Positions 43,291 to 52,333 of a DNA stretch of 64,000 bases are shown piece by piece; the first letter of the stretch is position 1, and each line of letters begins with the position of its first letter. Source of the DNA: M3007 sp964646615. Its GTDB lineage: Bacteria; Bacteroidota; Bacteroidia; Chitinophagales; Saprospiraceae. A model generated the notes under the pieces. It was not told where the DNA came from. It ran no database searches and saw nothing but the letters and a program-made list of their open reading frames with translations. The position numbers and the translations under genes were made by a program. The DNA lies in contig CAZYEV010000027.1 of assembly GCA_964646615.1 (NCBI GenBank), positions 62,001 through 126,000 on the forward strand, given 5' to 3'.

Positions 43291-46167
43291 ATGCAAAGAA
43301 TTTTTCTCGTATGTAGTCTCTTGCTGTCGGTAGCGACGCTTTTCGCCCAGGGATGGGAGCGCGTATTCGACGGCGGCGGTCAGGGCCAGATTAACGACAT
43401 TGCCCCTGCTGCTGATGGAGGTTATGTGGCTGTAGGTTATTACGCCAGTTTGAACCGCGCTCGTTTGTTCAAGACGGATGCCGACGGCAACCTTCAGTTT
43501 ACCAAAGACTTTTCACTGGGCACGCAAACAACGGCGGAAGGGATTGCGGTTTGCCCCGATGGTACGTACGGCATCACGGGCTTTACCCGCACGGGCCTGA
43601 CACCACGCCGCGCCTTTATCATAAAGACGGATGTCAAAGGCAATGCGCTTTGGACGTATTTTCTGCCCACCACCTTTGACACAGAGGCTAAAGACATTGT
43701 GGCCCTGAGCGATGGGAGTTTTGTGGTCTGTGGCTATCGCAAGAACAGCGCGGGCACAGAAGATGGCCTGGTTTTTCGCGTATCGGCTAATGGTCAGTTG
43801 CTGTGGGTCAATACGTATGGCGAGGCTAATGTGGTGGAAAAGGCCAATGCGCTGGCCGTGATGCCCGGTGGCTCGGTGGTCGTCGTTGGCGAAAAGCGAG
43901 TGGTGCCGCGCGACGTGTGGGTCATTCGGGTAAATGCGACGAATGGCGACTTGATTTGGGAAAATCTCTTCAACTTCTTTGAGATTACCAGCGGTGTACC
44001 GGCTGATGATGTCGCCCGTGCCGTCATTGCAGACACAGATGGCCACATTCTGGTGGGTGGTCGGAGCACTTACGAAGAAAATGGCGTTGGCCTGCTGATG
44101 AAGATCAACGGCCAGGGCACGGGGCAGGTCATATGGCGCTCTGGCTTTGCCCGCGCAGACCTGTACGGCATAGCCAAGTCGTTTACAGGCGAGATATACG
44201 CTGCCGGTACGAAGGCGACGAACCAGTCGGAGGATGTATATCTCGTTCGCGCCACTGCGCAGGGCGTCAAGATATGCGATATCGCGGTTGGTCGCCCGGG
44301 CTTCGACCAGGGTACCAGCGTCGTCATCACGCCGGATGGAGGCGCTATTGCTGCCGGCGTGGGTGAGTTCTTCTTCCCGACCATTGGCTCTGAAGCCAAC
44401 CCTTATTTGGTGAAGATGGACCGCAATTGCGTGTCCTTTTCCAGCTACATTTCGGGCAAAATCTTCTACGACATCAACGGCAACTGTACCCGTGATGCCA
44501 ACGAACCGGGTCTGGAAAACTGGATTGTCCGTTTAGAAAGCCCCAATTTCACGCGCTACGCCGTCGCTAAGGGAGGTGGAGAGTTTCTGCTCTTAGTGGA
44601 TACGGGCAATTACAAGGTCAAACTTTTCCCGCCCAACAACTCGTGGGCATCCTGCACCGCAGAGATACCGCTTAAAGTTTCGGGCTTTCTGGACACCTTC
44701 GAGGTGGCTATACCGGTGCGCGCCATATCGCTGTGCCCGCGCAACGAGGTGGATGTAGCCACGCCCATCTTGCGCCGCTGCGCCGAAAACGTTTACACGG
44801 TGCGCTATTGCAACTCGGGCACGCTGCCTTCGGCGGATACGCGCATTGAAATCGAGTTAGACCCCAGCCTGACGTTCGTCAGCAGTTCCATACCGGCCAC
44901 GCTGGTGCAGGGCAACACGTATTCGTTCGACATAGGCCTGTTGCCCAACAGCGAATGCGGTTCGTTTACCTTCACAGCCTTCCTTGCCTGCAATACTGTT
45001 ACGGGCCAGGCGCATTGTGTGCGCGCGCACATTTTCCCAGACTCGTTCTGCAACGTCAGCGGGTGGGACCGCTCCATTGTGCAGGCGCGCGCTACATGCG
45101 AACAGGGCACGGTGCGCCTGAGCTTAGCGAACGTCGGCACCGGCGACATGCAATCGTCGGTAGGCTTTGTGATTGCCGAAGATGTCATCATGCTCACCCA
45201 ACCCGGCGACCCGCTCTATCGGCGCCAGCTGAAAGCGGGCGAAGAGTCCACCGTCTGGACGACGCCGGCCAATGGGCGCACCTATCGCGTCATTGCCGAG
45301 CAAACGCCAGGCTATCCGGGCACCAGCTACCCCACGGCAGCAGTGGAAGGATGCCGCTCCGACACCAGTGCTACGTTTAGCACAGGCTTCTATACTATGT
45401 TCTCGGAAGACGACCTGGAGCCTTTCCGCGCTTACGACTGCCAGGAAAGCCACGAACCTGATTTTAATCCCACGTACTTAAAACGAGGCCATCCCAAAGG
45501 CTACGGCGTAGAGCACTACGTCCGCCCGGAAACTGAAATGGAATATTTAATCCAGTTCCGGAACGCCGGTACCGATACGGCGTTCCAGATCATCGTGCGC
45601 GATACGCTGTCGCCGTTCCTCGACCCTGCCACTGTAAGGCCAGGAACGGCCAGCCATCCGTACGACTTTGAAGTGTACGGCAGCGGTATTGTGCAGTTTA
45701 CGCTACCCAATGCCGCCCTCCCACCGCAAAGCGGCGCTAATGAGGGCTTCGTGAAATTCCGCGTAGGCTTCGCTCGGGGGCTTCCCTGCCGAACGGAAGT
45801 CCGCAATACCGCCGCCATCTACTTCGACTTTAACGCGCCGGGGCTGACCAACCAGACCTTTCACACCGTATGCGCGTTAGACACCTTCGTGGTGGTTAAA
45901 ACCAAAGACATCCAGTGGAAAGGCGCCGACGTCAAGGTATATCCCAATCCCTTCGAGGACAGCGCCATCTTCGAGATAACCGACGCGCCCGCTGCAGGCT
46001 ATGTGTTGGAAATCTTTGACCTGCAAGGAAAACGTCTCTTTAATCAAACCTATAACCAACCCACGTTCCGACTGCAACGGCAACAACTGCCGGCAGGTAT
46101 GCTGTTCTTCCGCATCACGACCGACCGCGGCGAACCCATAGCCTCCGGAAAGCTCCTCGTTCGATGA
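43291..46167 (+). CDS. Large secreted beta-propeller/DUF11 protein with T9SS type A sorting domain
   Basis: A 958-residue exported protein. The signal peptide is QRIFLVCSLLLSVATLFAQ, fixing the start at 43291. Residues ~20-380 carry delta-60-like blade repeats (GGYVAVGYYASLNRARLFKT, DGTYGITGFTRTG, GGAIAAGVGEFF). A SdrB-like module follows (ISGKIFYDINGNCTRDANEPGLENW, ~385-450), then DUF11-type domains (TVRYCNSGTLPSADTRIEIELDPSLTFVSSS, ~530-850). The last ~75 residues are a Por secretion C-terminal domain (VKVYPNPFEDSAIFEI ... LQRQQLPAGMLFFRITTD). The protein should cross the outer membrane by T9SS and remain on or leave the surface. A strong terminator follows. Confidence 0.92.
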   Translation: MQRIFLVCSLLLSVATLFAQGWERVFDGGGQGQINDIAPAADGGYVAVGYYASLNRARLFKTDADGNLQFTKDFSLGTQTTAEGIAVCPDGTYGITGFTRTGLTPRRAFIIKTDVKGNALWTYFLPTTFDTEAKDIVALSDGSFVVCGYRKNSAGTEDGLVFRVSANGQLLWVNTYGEANVVEKANALAVMPGGSVVVVGEKRVVPRDVWVIRVNATNGDLIWENLFNFFEITSGVPADDVARAVIADTDGHILVGGRSTYEENGVGLLMKINGQGTGQVIWRSGFARADLYGIAKSFTGEIYAAGTKATNQSEDVYLVRATAQGVKICDIAVGRPGFDQGTSVVITPDGGAIAAGVGEFFFPTIGSEANPYLVKMDRNCVSFSSYISGKIFYDINGNCTRDANEPGLENWIVRLESPNFTRYAVAKGGGEFLLLVDTGNYKVKLFPPNNSWASCTAEIPLKVSGFLDTFEVAIPVRAISLCPRNEVDVATPILRRCAENVYTVRYCNSGTLPSADTRIEIELDPSLTFVSSSIPATLVQGNTYSFDIGLLPNSECGSFTFTAFLACNTVTGQAHCVRAHIFPDSFCNVSGWDRSIVQARATCEQGTVRLSLANVGTGDMQSSVGFVIAEDVIMLTQPGDPLYRRQLKAGEESTVWTTPANGRTYRVIAEQTPGYPGTSYPTAAVEGCRSDTSATFSTGFYTMFSEDDLEPFRAYDCQESHEPDFNPTYLKRGHPKGYGVEHYVRPETEMEYLIQFRNAGTDTAFQIIVRDTLSPFLDPATVRPGTASHPYDFEVYGSGIVQFTLPNAALPPQSGANEGFVKFRVGFARGLPCRTEVRNTAAIYFDFNAPGLTNQTFHTVCALDTFVVVKTKDIQWKGADVKVYPNPFEDSAIFEITDAPAAGYVLEIFDLQGKRLFNQTYNQPTFRLQRQQLPAGMLFFRITTDRGEPIASGKLLVR

Positions 46168-46228
46168 CGAGAGACCTCCCAGCCATTGCCAACGACCGAT
46201 TTTACCCATAACCGCTTACCCAAGCGCG

Positions 46229-46259
46229 AAAACCGCAGGCTTCATCCCCTGCGGTTTTT
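46229..46259 (+). terminator. Rho-independent terminator
   Basis: AAAACCGCAGG (46229-46239) pairs with CCTGCGGTTTT starting at 46248, and the right arm runs into TTTTTC. Clear terminator for the surface protein gene. Confidence 0.85.
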
Positions 46260-46360
46260 CTTTTTCAGGAGCGCAAGGAGGCCGGCTGCGAAAGGTAGCA
46301 TGCGCCTGCCTCCTGCTTTTTTTGGCCGAAAGATGTTGCCGCCACCAACCGTCGGAGTCT

Positions 46361-46368
46361 TATTTTTG
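46361..46368 (+). promoter_or_regulatory. -7 promoter box of the small three-gene operon
   Basis: A perfect TATTTTTG, 24 nt before the ATG at 46393; a TTG lies 22 nt upstream of it. Confidence 0.5.
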
Positions 46369-46392
46369 TGCTGACTCAGCAACAGTAACGCT

Positions 46393-46758
46393 ATGGAAAA
46401 GCGGAAGACGTCTCTTATCAAGGTAGTCATAGCCGGAACAGCAATAGGTCTGGCGCTGGGCGCCTATTTCGCTGCGCAGAGAAGGCCCGATTTGCGCCGG
46501 CGAGTAGCGGACTACCTCTCTGCGCGTCTGAACGCCTTGAGCACGCGAATGGCCGAGCGCTTAACGGAATGGTTCCCTATCCATCTGGAAGACCTGGAAG
46601 ATGAAGTGTTGCCCCTGGTTGCCGAAGATGACCCCGCACCTGCGCCGGTCGAAAAAGCACCGCTCCGGGAGGAAGATGTCCACGCGGCCCTCACCACAGG
46701 CGCCGAACGCGCCCGCCAGCGACTGGCCGAACGATGGGCTGCCCTGAAACGCTCATAA
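46393..46758 (+). CDS. YtxH-like small membrane-anchored protein
   Basis: A 121-residue protein: a basic start (EKRKTSLIK), one glycine-rich hydrophobic helix (VVIAGTAIGLALGAYFAA, ~11-28), and a charged amphipathic tail with an Ala/Pro spacer (DDPAPAPVEKAP). This is the YtxH/gas-vesicle-protein-like layout of envelope stress proteins. Role unknown. It is the first gene of a compact operon with the holin-X-like gene (32 nt downstream) and a small coiled-coil gene. Confidence 0.75.
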   Translation: MEKRKTSLIKVVIAGTAIGLALGAYFAAQRRPDLRRRVADYLSARLNALSTRMAERLTEWFPIHLEDLEDEVLPLVAEDDPAPAPVEKAPLREEDVHAALTTGAERARQRLAERWAALKRS

Positions 46759-46790
46759 GCCTGTCCCCCTGCCGCATCCCTGTTTGGAAT

Positions 46791-47186
46791 ATGCCTGAAA
46801 CAAAAAGAGATACCGAAGAACTGCTCCAGTCTGCCAGCGAGACGGCGACCTACCTGCGCGAGTACATCCGCCTGCAGCTGGATTACCTTCGCTTAGACCT
46901 GGCCGAACGCATCGCCAAAGTGGCGTCCGTCCTGGTGGTGTTCCTGGCCGTAGGTGCTCTGCTCACGCTCGGTTTCTTTATGATAACCATCGCCCTGGCC
47001 CTCCTGCTGGGAGCATGGTGGAACTCCTACGCCTTAGGCTTTCTGGCTATCGCCGGCCTTTACGTGCTGCTGGCCGTGCTGCTGGCAGCGTTCAAAGAGC
47101 CGCTTCTGACCAATCCGTTGCTCAACAGCCTGCTCAAAGCCTTTTTCCAAAACACAGACGAACCCGAACATCATGAACCGCAATAA
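46791..47186 (+). CDS. Phage_holin_3_6 / YqjE-like membrane protein
   Basis: A 131-residue protein with an N-terminal amphipathic helix (YLREYIRLQLDYLRLDLAERIAKVAS) and two transmembrane helices (VLVVFLAVGALLTLGFFMITIALALLLG and SYALGFLAIAGLYVLLAVLLA). This matches the holin-X/DUF1469 family, of which E. coli YqjE is a member; despite the name, it is not evidence of phage. The ATG at 46791 was chosen over an upstream frame that overlaps the previous gene. Its 3' end overlaps the next gene by 14 nt, indicating translational coupling. Confidence 0.82.
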   Translation: MPETKRDTEELLQSASETATYLREYIRLQLDYLRLDLAERIAKVASVLVVFLAVGALLTLGFFMITIALALLLGAWWNSYALGFLAIAGLYVLLAVLLAAFKEPLLTNPLLNSLLKAFFQNTDEPEHHEPQ

Positions 47187-47553
47187 CATCCGTAACCTGC
47201 GCGACCTGGCAGCCGAAAAGGCCCTTCTGCGCGCCAAAATGCGCGTAGCGGAAGAAGAACTGCTGGCCAGCGCCCTCCGCACCCGCAACACCTTAGAGGC
47301 GTATGTGGCAGAGAAAATGGAAATACCCAACCAGATAGGGCAGTTTCTGAAGCAAGATGCCCAGCAATCGGTCGGCACGACGCTGTTGCGCACCCTCCTG
47401 CAGACGGTGGGTGTCAATGCGCGCTGGAGCAATGTCCTGTTGCTACTGGCACCCGCAGCCACTGCATTTGCCCGAAAGCGATGGCAGGAGTGGCGCCAGC
47501 GCAGAAAAAATGCGCCTGCCAACGGAGGTGAGCCCCTCATTTCGCCTCATTGA
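47173..47553 (+). CDS. Small hypothetical protein, YqjK-like position
   Basis: A 126-residue protein that I do not assign to a family with confidence. It starts inside the last codons of the holin-X-like gene. Residues ~1-60 are a charged helix or coiled coil (LRDLAAEKALLRAKMRVAEEELL), followed by a mixed part with one weak hydrophobic segment (NVLLLLAPAATAFA) and a basic tail. The order YtxH-like, YqjE-like, small basic coiled-coil protein recalls the E. coli yqjD-yqjE-yqjK group (ribosome/membrane-associated stress proteins). Its last 17 nt overlap the convergent DUF547 gene. Confidence 0.7.
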   Translation: MNRNNIRNLRDLAAEKALLRAKMRVAEEELLASALRTRNTLEAYVAEKMEIPNQIGQFLKQDAQQSVGTTLLRTLLQTVGVNARWSNVLLLLAPAATAFARKRWQEWRQRRKNAPANGGEPLISPH

Positions 47554-48316
47554 GCGCCCAGTCGTAGTCCAGATATGAAATGGGCGTTTGTGCACCGATG
47601 GGCGTGCTGAGGTATCGGTTTAAATACGCCCGCACAGAGCCAGCGTTGCGCTCGAAGTCGCCCCTGAACCAGCTGAAGATTTTGGAGACTTCCGCCCGTT
47701 CGGGGCCGATGCGATTGCGGAGGCTGTCGGCGATGAAGCGCCGCATGGCGTCGTCAAGCTGCGCGTCCAGGCGCTCGGCGACGTAGGCCTCGTTGCGCAG
47801 CGGCGGACACGAGATGGAGGCACAGTTGATGGCCGCATGGATGCGCGCGTCCTGGAAGACGGGGCGTAGGATATTGTGTTCGATGTTGTTCAGGTCATAG
47901 GTATAGCCTTGTATGCGGATGAATGGGATGTCCCAGACGGAGTTGACGAAGGCGATACCGCTTTTGATGTCTTTGATGCTGCTCACCGGGTAGTGGCGCA
48001 GGATGAGTTGCACCGTGTAGGCATTGTAGACGTTGATCCAGTAGGCCATTTGCTCGGCGCGCGTCCAGGTTTTGTCGTTGGGGTGTGCGCTTTCCAGCAG
48101 GCGCAGATAGGCGTTCAGTTCGGCGCTGTCGCGCAGAAAATCGCGGTAGCGCACCAGACCATCGGGGCTGACGTGCTTTTTGAGGAGGACATCCCAGTGC
48201 TCGTGCGAGACGGGGCTTGAGACGACGTCGCGCCGGATGGCTCGACAGTTGGTGCAGGTAAACCAGAGCACAAGGGCGGCCAGTGAGGCGGCCAGTAGAA
48301 GGAGTATTTTTTTCAT
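47537..48316 (-). CDS. DUF547 domain-containing exported protein
   Basis: A 259-residue protein with an N-terminal signal or anchor (KKILLLLAASLAALVLWFTC, possible lipobox near C21) and a DUF547 domain: VSPDGLVRYRDFLRD, EQMAYWINVYNAYTVQLILRHYP, DIPFIRIQGYTYDLNNIEHNILRP, HAAINCASISCPPLRNEAYVAERLDAQLDDAMRRFI. The conserved Asn/Cys (NCASISCP) suggests a possible enzyme, but no reaction is established. It begins 21 nt after the TIGR04283-like glycosyltransferase on the same strand, so the two form an operon. Confidence 0.9.
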   Translation of the reverse strand: MKKILLLLAASLAALVLWFTCTNCRAIRRDVVSSPVSHEHWDVLLKKHVSPDGLVRYRDFLRDSAELNAYLRLLESAHPNDKTWTRAEQMAYWINVYNAYTVQLILRHYPVSSIKDIKSGIAFVNSVWDIPFIRIQGYTYDLNNIEHNILRPVFQDARIHAAINCASISCPPLRNEAYVAERLDAQLDDAMRRFIADSLRNRIGPERAEVSKIFSWFRGDFERNAGSVRAYLNRYLSTPIGAQTPISYLDYDWALNEAK

Positions 48317-48337
48317 AAAAGAAAAGGTGCGAGCATG

Positions 48338-49066
48338 TCAATGCGGAGCCATGGGCGTGGCTTCATCGGCAGCTTTAGGGTGTCGGAGGCAGGCGTAATA
48401 AAAGCGCTTAATGCGACGCGGCTCAACGCCGAAGCGAAAGAGCAGGAAGGCGCCAGCATTGGCCAGTTGCACGCGCAACCAGCTGTTGTGGTCGTATTTG
48501 CGGGCCGAGACAATGACGTCTTTAGGCAGGATGCGCAGCGGATACTTTTTCATGGCCTTGCGCAGGAAATCGTATTCTTCCATGACCACAAATCGCTCAT
48601 TGTAGCCGCCCATGGCCTCAAAGATGTCGCGTCGGATGAAGAACGTTTTATCGCCGCCCTGGCACCACAGACGCTGGAAACGGGTGAAATAGGCATTGAT
48701 GCGCAGCAGGCGGCTGGGCGAGTCGAAGCGATAGCGATAACAACCCATGACCGTACCAGCAGCCATTTCAGCAGCAATATCGGCAGCAAACGACGGCGGC
48801 GGCACAGTGTCGGCATGTACAAAGTAGAGCACATCGCCCTGCGCCTCCCGGGCGCCTGCGTTCATCTGCGCAGCGCGATTGCGCAGCGGGCACCGCACCA
48901 CACGCGCACCTTCCTGCAGCGCAACGGTGGGAGTATCGTCGGTGCTCATGGCATCGGCCACTAAAATTTCAACGGCATGCCCCTCCGCATGGGAGCGCAG
49001 ATAGGGCAACAGACGGCGCAGGTTGTCGGCCTCGTTGAGTGTGGGGAGAATGACGGAAAGCAACAT
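48338..49066 (-). CDS. Family 2 glycosyltransferase, TIGR04283-like
   Basis: A 242-residue GT-A glycosyltransferase: LLSVILPTLNEADNLRRLLPYL, ILVADAMSTDDTPTVA (DxD-like), GRAQQM-type NRAAQMNAGAREAQGDVLYFVHADT, GGDKTFFIRRDIFEAMGGYNE, and a C-terminal FLLFRFGVEPRRIKRFYY. This wording fits the TIGR04283 branch, often found with radical SAM/selenoprotein genes and called arsenosugar biosynthesis glycosyltransferase. No ArsS-type radical SAM or arsM gene lies nearby, so that role is only suggested by family name. It is co-transcribed with the DUF547 gene. The ATG at 49066 is the family start. Confidence 0.87.
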   Translation of the reverse strand: MLLSVILPTLNEADNLRRLLPYLRSHAEGHAVEILVADAMSTDDTPTVALQEGARVVRCPLRNRAAQMNAGAREAQGDVLYFVHADTVPPPSFAADIAAEMAAGTVMGCYRYRFDSPSRLLRINAYFTRFQRLWCQGGDKTFFIRRDIFEAMGGYNERFVVMEEYDFLRKAMKKYPLRILPKDVIVSARKYDHNSWLRVQLANAGAFLLFRFGVEPRRIKRFYYACLRHPKAADEATPMAPH

Positions 49067-49245
49067 ACGCTTTAAAACGATATACGAAACGACAGAAGGC
49101 ACGGAGCTCGCTACCCGAAAAATACCCAACGGCAAACCCGATAGCGGCCAGCCCGGTGCCTTAAAAACAGCACCATTGGGCTCAAATATCAAAATTATTG
49201 GGCGAAAGCGGCATGCCTCTTAAAGACATGCCCGACAGCGATGAC

Positions 49246-49253
49246 TACCTTTG
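49246..49253 (+). promoter_or_regulatory. -7 promoter box of nagB-lmbE fusion
   Basis: A perfect TACCTTTGC, 23 nt before ATG 49277. An in-frame ATG at 49241 overlaps the box and so cannot be the translation start if this promoter is used. Confidence 0.55.
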
Positions 49254-49276
49254 CGCAGGGCAAAATCAGGAGCATC

Positions 49277-51229
49277 ATGAACGACATAAAAGGAAAAACT
49301 ACCTCCGGCTATCTCAAATACGAGCTCAAAACCTTCGAGAAAATACCCGTGCGCATCTGGGACGATGCCCGCGAAGCCTCGCGCTACGTGGCCCAAAGCA
49401 TTGCCTTAGCCATCCGGCAAAAACAACAGGATGGCGAAAAGATCGTCCTCGGCCTGGCTACTGGCAGCACGCCCATCAAGGTGTATGAGGAATTGGTGCG
49501 CATGCATAAAGAGGAAGGTCTGAGCTTCCGAAACGTAGTAACGTTCAACTTAGACGAATACTACCCCATGCCCAAAGAGGCGCGGCAGAGCTATTGGCGC
49601 TTCATGCACGAATACCTGTTTGACCACGTGGACATCCCACCCGAAAACATCCACATCCCCGACGGCACACTACCCATCGAAGAGGTAGCCGCTTACTGTG
49701 AGCGCTATGAGAAACTGATTGACCTGGCCGGCGGCATAGACATCCAAATCCTGGGCATCGGGCGCACCGGGCACATTGGCTTCAACGAACCCGGCTCCTG
49801 GGAAACTTCCACCACCCGCATGGTGCGGCTCGACCACCTGACCCGCCACGACGCTATTAAGGACTTCGGCAGCGAAGATGAGGTGCCCTATCGGGCCATC
49901 ACTATGGGCATCGCCAGCATTTTTAAGGCCCGCACCATCTACCTCATGGCCTTTGGCCAACACAAGGCCAGCATTATTCGCGAAGCTGTAGAAGGCGAAA
50001 TCTCGCATTCCGTACCTGCCTCTTTTTTGCAAAAACACCCCAACACGCGCGTCATCCTGGACCGCAGCGCTGCCGAAGACCTCACCCGCATGAAAGCGCC
50101 CTGGCTAGTGGGCATCTGCAACTGGACGGACGACCTCATCTGCAAAGCCGTCGTCTGGCTCTCGCAAAAAACGGGCAAACCCATCCTCAAACTCACCGAC
50201 GAAGACTACAACGAGCACGGCCTGAGCGAACTGCTCATCGAAGAGGCCAACTACTACGAGCTCAACATTCGCATCTTCAACCGCCTGCAGCGCACCATCA
50301 CCGGCTGGCCGGGCGGCAAACCCAACGCCGACGACACCAACCGCCCCGAACGCGCCCAGCCGGCCCGCAAGCGCGTCATCATCTTCAGCCCTCACCCCGA
50401 CGACGATGTCATCTCTATGGGCGGCACATTCCAGCGCTTAGTGGACCACAAACACGACGTCCATGTGGCTTACCAGACGTCGGGCAATATCGCCGTACAC
50501 GACTACGACGCCCTGCGCTACGCCGAGTTTATGCTCGAATTCGACCAGACCCAGCACGTGCTGACGGAGCAAAGCCGCACGCTGTACGAAAAGGTCATTC
50601 ACTTTCTGCGCCACAAACGCGCCGACCAGCTCGATATCCCCGAAGTACGCACCATCAAAGGCCTCATCCGCCGCGGCGAAGCCCGCGCCGGCGCCCGATT
50701 CGTGGGTCTGAGCGACGACCACATCCACTTCTTAGACATGCCCTTCTACGAAACTGGCGCCACACGCAAGATGCCGCTCAGCGAAGCCGACATACACATC
50801 ATCACCGACCTGCTGGAACGCATCCAGCCCCACCAGGTCTATGCCGCCGGCGACCTGGCCGACCCACACGGCACGCATCGCGTCTGCTTAGACGCCATCT
50901 TCGAAGCCTTCCGACGCCTGCGCGAGCGCCCCTGGATGAAAGACTGCTGGCTGTGGCTCTACCGAGGCGCCTGGCACGAATGGGCCGTGCACGAAATCGA
51001 AATGGCCGTGCCCATGAGCCCCGTGCAACTGCGCCGCAAGCGCCAGGCCATCTTCATGCACCAAAGCCAGAAAGACCGCCCACCCTTCCCCGGCGACGAC
51101 AACCGCGAATTCTGGCAGCGCGCCGAAGACCGCAACCGCGCTACCGCCCACACCTATCGCCAATTAGGACTGGCCGAATACGAAGCCATGGAAGCCTTTG
51201 TGCGCTGGAAAGGCCTCGATAATTCCTGA
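49277..51229 (+). CDS. nagB: Glucosamine-6-phosphate deaminase fused to PIG-L/LmbE deacetylase
   Basis: A 650-residue fusion. Residues ~25-280 are NagB-like (VLGLATGSTPIKVYEELVRMH, NLDEYYPM, DIQILGIGRTGHIGFNEPGS, ISHSVPASFLQKH). Residues ~365-640 are PIG-L/LmbE-like, with the zinc motif FSPHPDDDVISMGGTF and DLADPHGTHR. NagB converts glucosamine-6-phosphate to fructose-6-phosphate and ammonia; LmbE-type enzymes deacetylate N-acetylglucosamine derivatives, so the fusion could couple deacetylation and deamination in amino-sugar catabolism (inference). This two-domain form is known in Bacteroidota. ATG 49277 follows AGGAG, a rare clear Shine-Dalgarno here. Confidence 0.93.
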   Translation: MNDIKGKTTSGYLKYELKTFEKIPVRIWDDAREASRYVAQSIALAIRQKQQDGEKIVLGLATGSTPIKVYEELVRMHKEEGLSFRNVVTFNLDEYYPMPKEARQSYWRFMHEYLFDHVDIPPENIHIPDGTLPIEEVAAYCERYEKLIDLAGGIDIQILGIGRTGHIGFNEPGSWETSTTRMVRLDHLTRHDAIKDFGSEDEVPYRAITMGIASIFKARTIYLMAFGQHKASIIREAVEGEISHSVPASFLQKHPNTRVILDRSAAEDLTRMKAPWLVGICNWTDDLICKAVVWLSQKTGKPILKLTDEDYNEHGLSELLIEEANYYELNIRIFNRLQRTITGWPGGKPNADDTNRPERAQPARKRVIIFSPHPDDDVISMGGTFQRLVDHKHDVHVAYQTSGNIAVHDYDALRYAEFMLEFDQTQHVLTEQSRTLYEKVIHFLRHKRADQLDIPEVRTIKGLIRRGEARAGARFVGLSDDHIHFLDMPFYETGATRKMPLSEADIHIITDLLERIQPHQVYAAGDLADPHGTHRVCLDAIFEAFRRLRERPWMKDCWLWLYRGAWHEWAVHEIEMAVPMSPVQLRRKRQAIFMHQSQKDRPPFPGDDNREFWQRAEDRNRATAHTYRQLGLAEYEAMEAFVRWKGLDNS

Positions 51230-51238
51230 AGAGCCGTC

Positions 51239-52213
51239 TTACACTTTCCCTAAGGCCTCCAGCACCAACCACACCATATAGAGCACATACAGGCCCAACA
51301 ATAGCCCCCCTTTGGGCCTATACATAATCTGCTTCTTGAGTACCAGACCGCTGGCAAACATCAGCACCGTGGCCAGGATGCACACGATAAAGTCCACCAG
51401 CGTAATCCGACCAATCGGCAACGGCCTGACTGTAGCGCTCACGCCCAGGATGAAGAGGGTGTTGAAGATATTGGAACCCACCACATTGCCCATGGCCATG
51501 TCAGCTCGCCCACGCAATGCCGCCGCGATGGTGGTGGCCAACTCCGGCAACGAAGTGCCTACGGCGACTAACGTCAGGCCGATAATGGCCTCACTGATGC
51601 CAAGTGCTCGGGCAATGTCCACGGCACCATCCACCGTCAGGCGTCCCCCGTAGGCCAGCGCCGCCAGGCCGCCTATTACCCAAAAAATGGCTAACCACAG
51701 CGGACGGCGTTGCGCCGGGCTTTCGACTGGCTTTTCTTGCTGCGCAATGTTATAGGTGTAGTACAGATACACGGCGAAAAAGCACAATAAAACCAGGCCA
51801 TCCGAGCGTGAAATCACCCCTTGCGATGCTATCGAGCGATCTAAATGATGGTCGCCCGCCATGAGCATGACGACGATGATGCCAACAAAACTGAAAGGGA
51901 TATCTTTCCAAATGGTATTGTGCCGAATGCGCATCGGCTGAATGATGGCCGTCAGGCCCAGAATGAGGCCAATATTGGCCGTATTGCTGCCAACGACATT
52001 ACCAATAGCAACCTCTCCAGATCCATTCATGGCAGCCACTACTGACACCACCAACTCCGGCGCTGAAGTGCCAAACGAAACGATCGTCATGCCGATAATG
52101 AGGTCGGAAACCCCCAGGCGCCGCGCCAGCGCAGAAGCGCCTTCGACCAAGTAGTGAGCCCCTCCGCTAACTAAAGCAATGCCTACGATGACGAATAGAA
52201 TGTTGAGAAGCAT
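51239..52213 (-). CDS. Calcium/sodium antiporter (CaCA family, YrbG-like)
   Basis: A 324-residue polytopic membrane protein with the two inverted alpha-repeat motifs: alpha-1 GMTIVSFGTSAPELVVSVVAAMNGSGEVAIGNVVGSNTANIGLILG and alpha-2 GLTLVAVGTSLPELATTIAAALRGRADMAMGNVVGSNIFNTLFILG, which carry the cation-binding E and N residues. About ten transmembrane helices are expected. It exchanges Ca2+ for Na+ or H+ across the inner membrane. It converges on the nagB fusion (9-nt gap). Confidence 0.94.
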   Translation of the reverse strand: MLLNILFVIVGIALVSGGAHYLVEGASALARRLGVSDLIIGMTIVSFGTSAPELVVSVVAAMNGSGEVAIGNVVGSNTANIGLILGLTAIIQPMRIRHNTIWKDIPFSFVGIIVVMLMAGDHHLDRSIASQGVISRSDGLVLLCFFAVYLYYTYNIAQQEKPVESPAQRRPLWLAIFWVIGGLAALAYGGRLTVDGAVDIARALGISEAIIGLTLVAVGTSLPELATTIAAALRGRADMAMGNVVGSNIFNTLFILGVSATVRPLPIGRITLVDFIVCILATVLMFASGLVLKKQIMYRPKGGLLLGLYVLYMVWLVLEALGKV

Positions 52214-52333
52214 GTGTTTGAGAACCTTTAGGGCGTAAAGATAGTGGCATTACCTCCGCTCCCTTGTATCTGCTTTTCAGCCAAACGCTGCACCTTTGTT
52301 GGTTTAAACCACTGCACCCAACGCCGCTACACC

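Noticed and set aside
46791..47186. Holin-like gene as evidence for a prophage
   Set aside because: The family (Phage_holin_3_6/YqjE) is a common chromosomal membrane protein. No integrase, capsid, tail or lysis genes are nearby.
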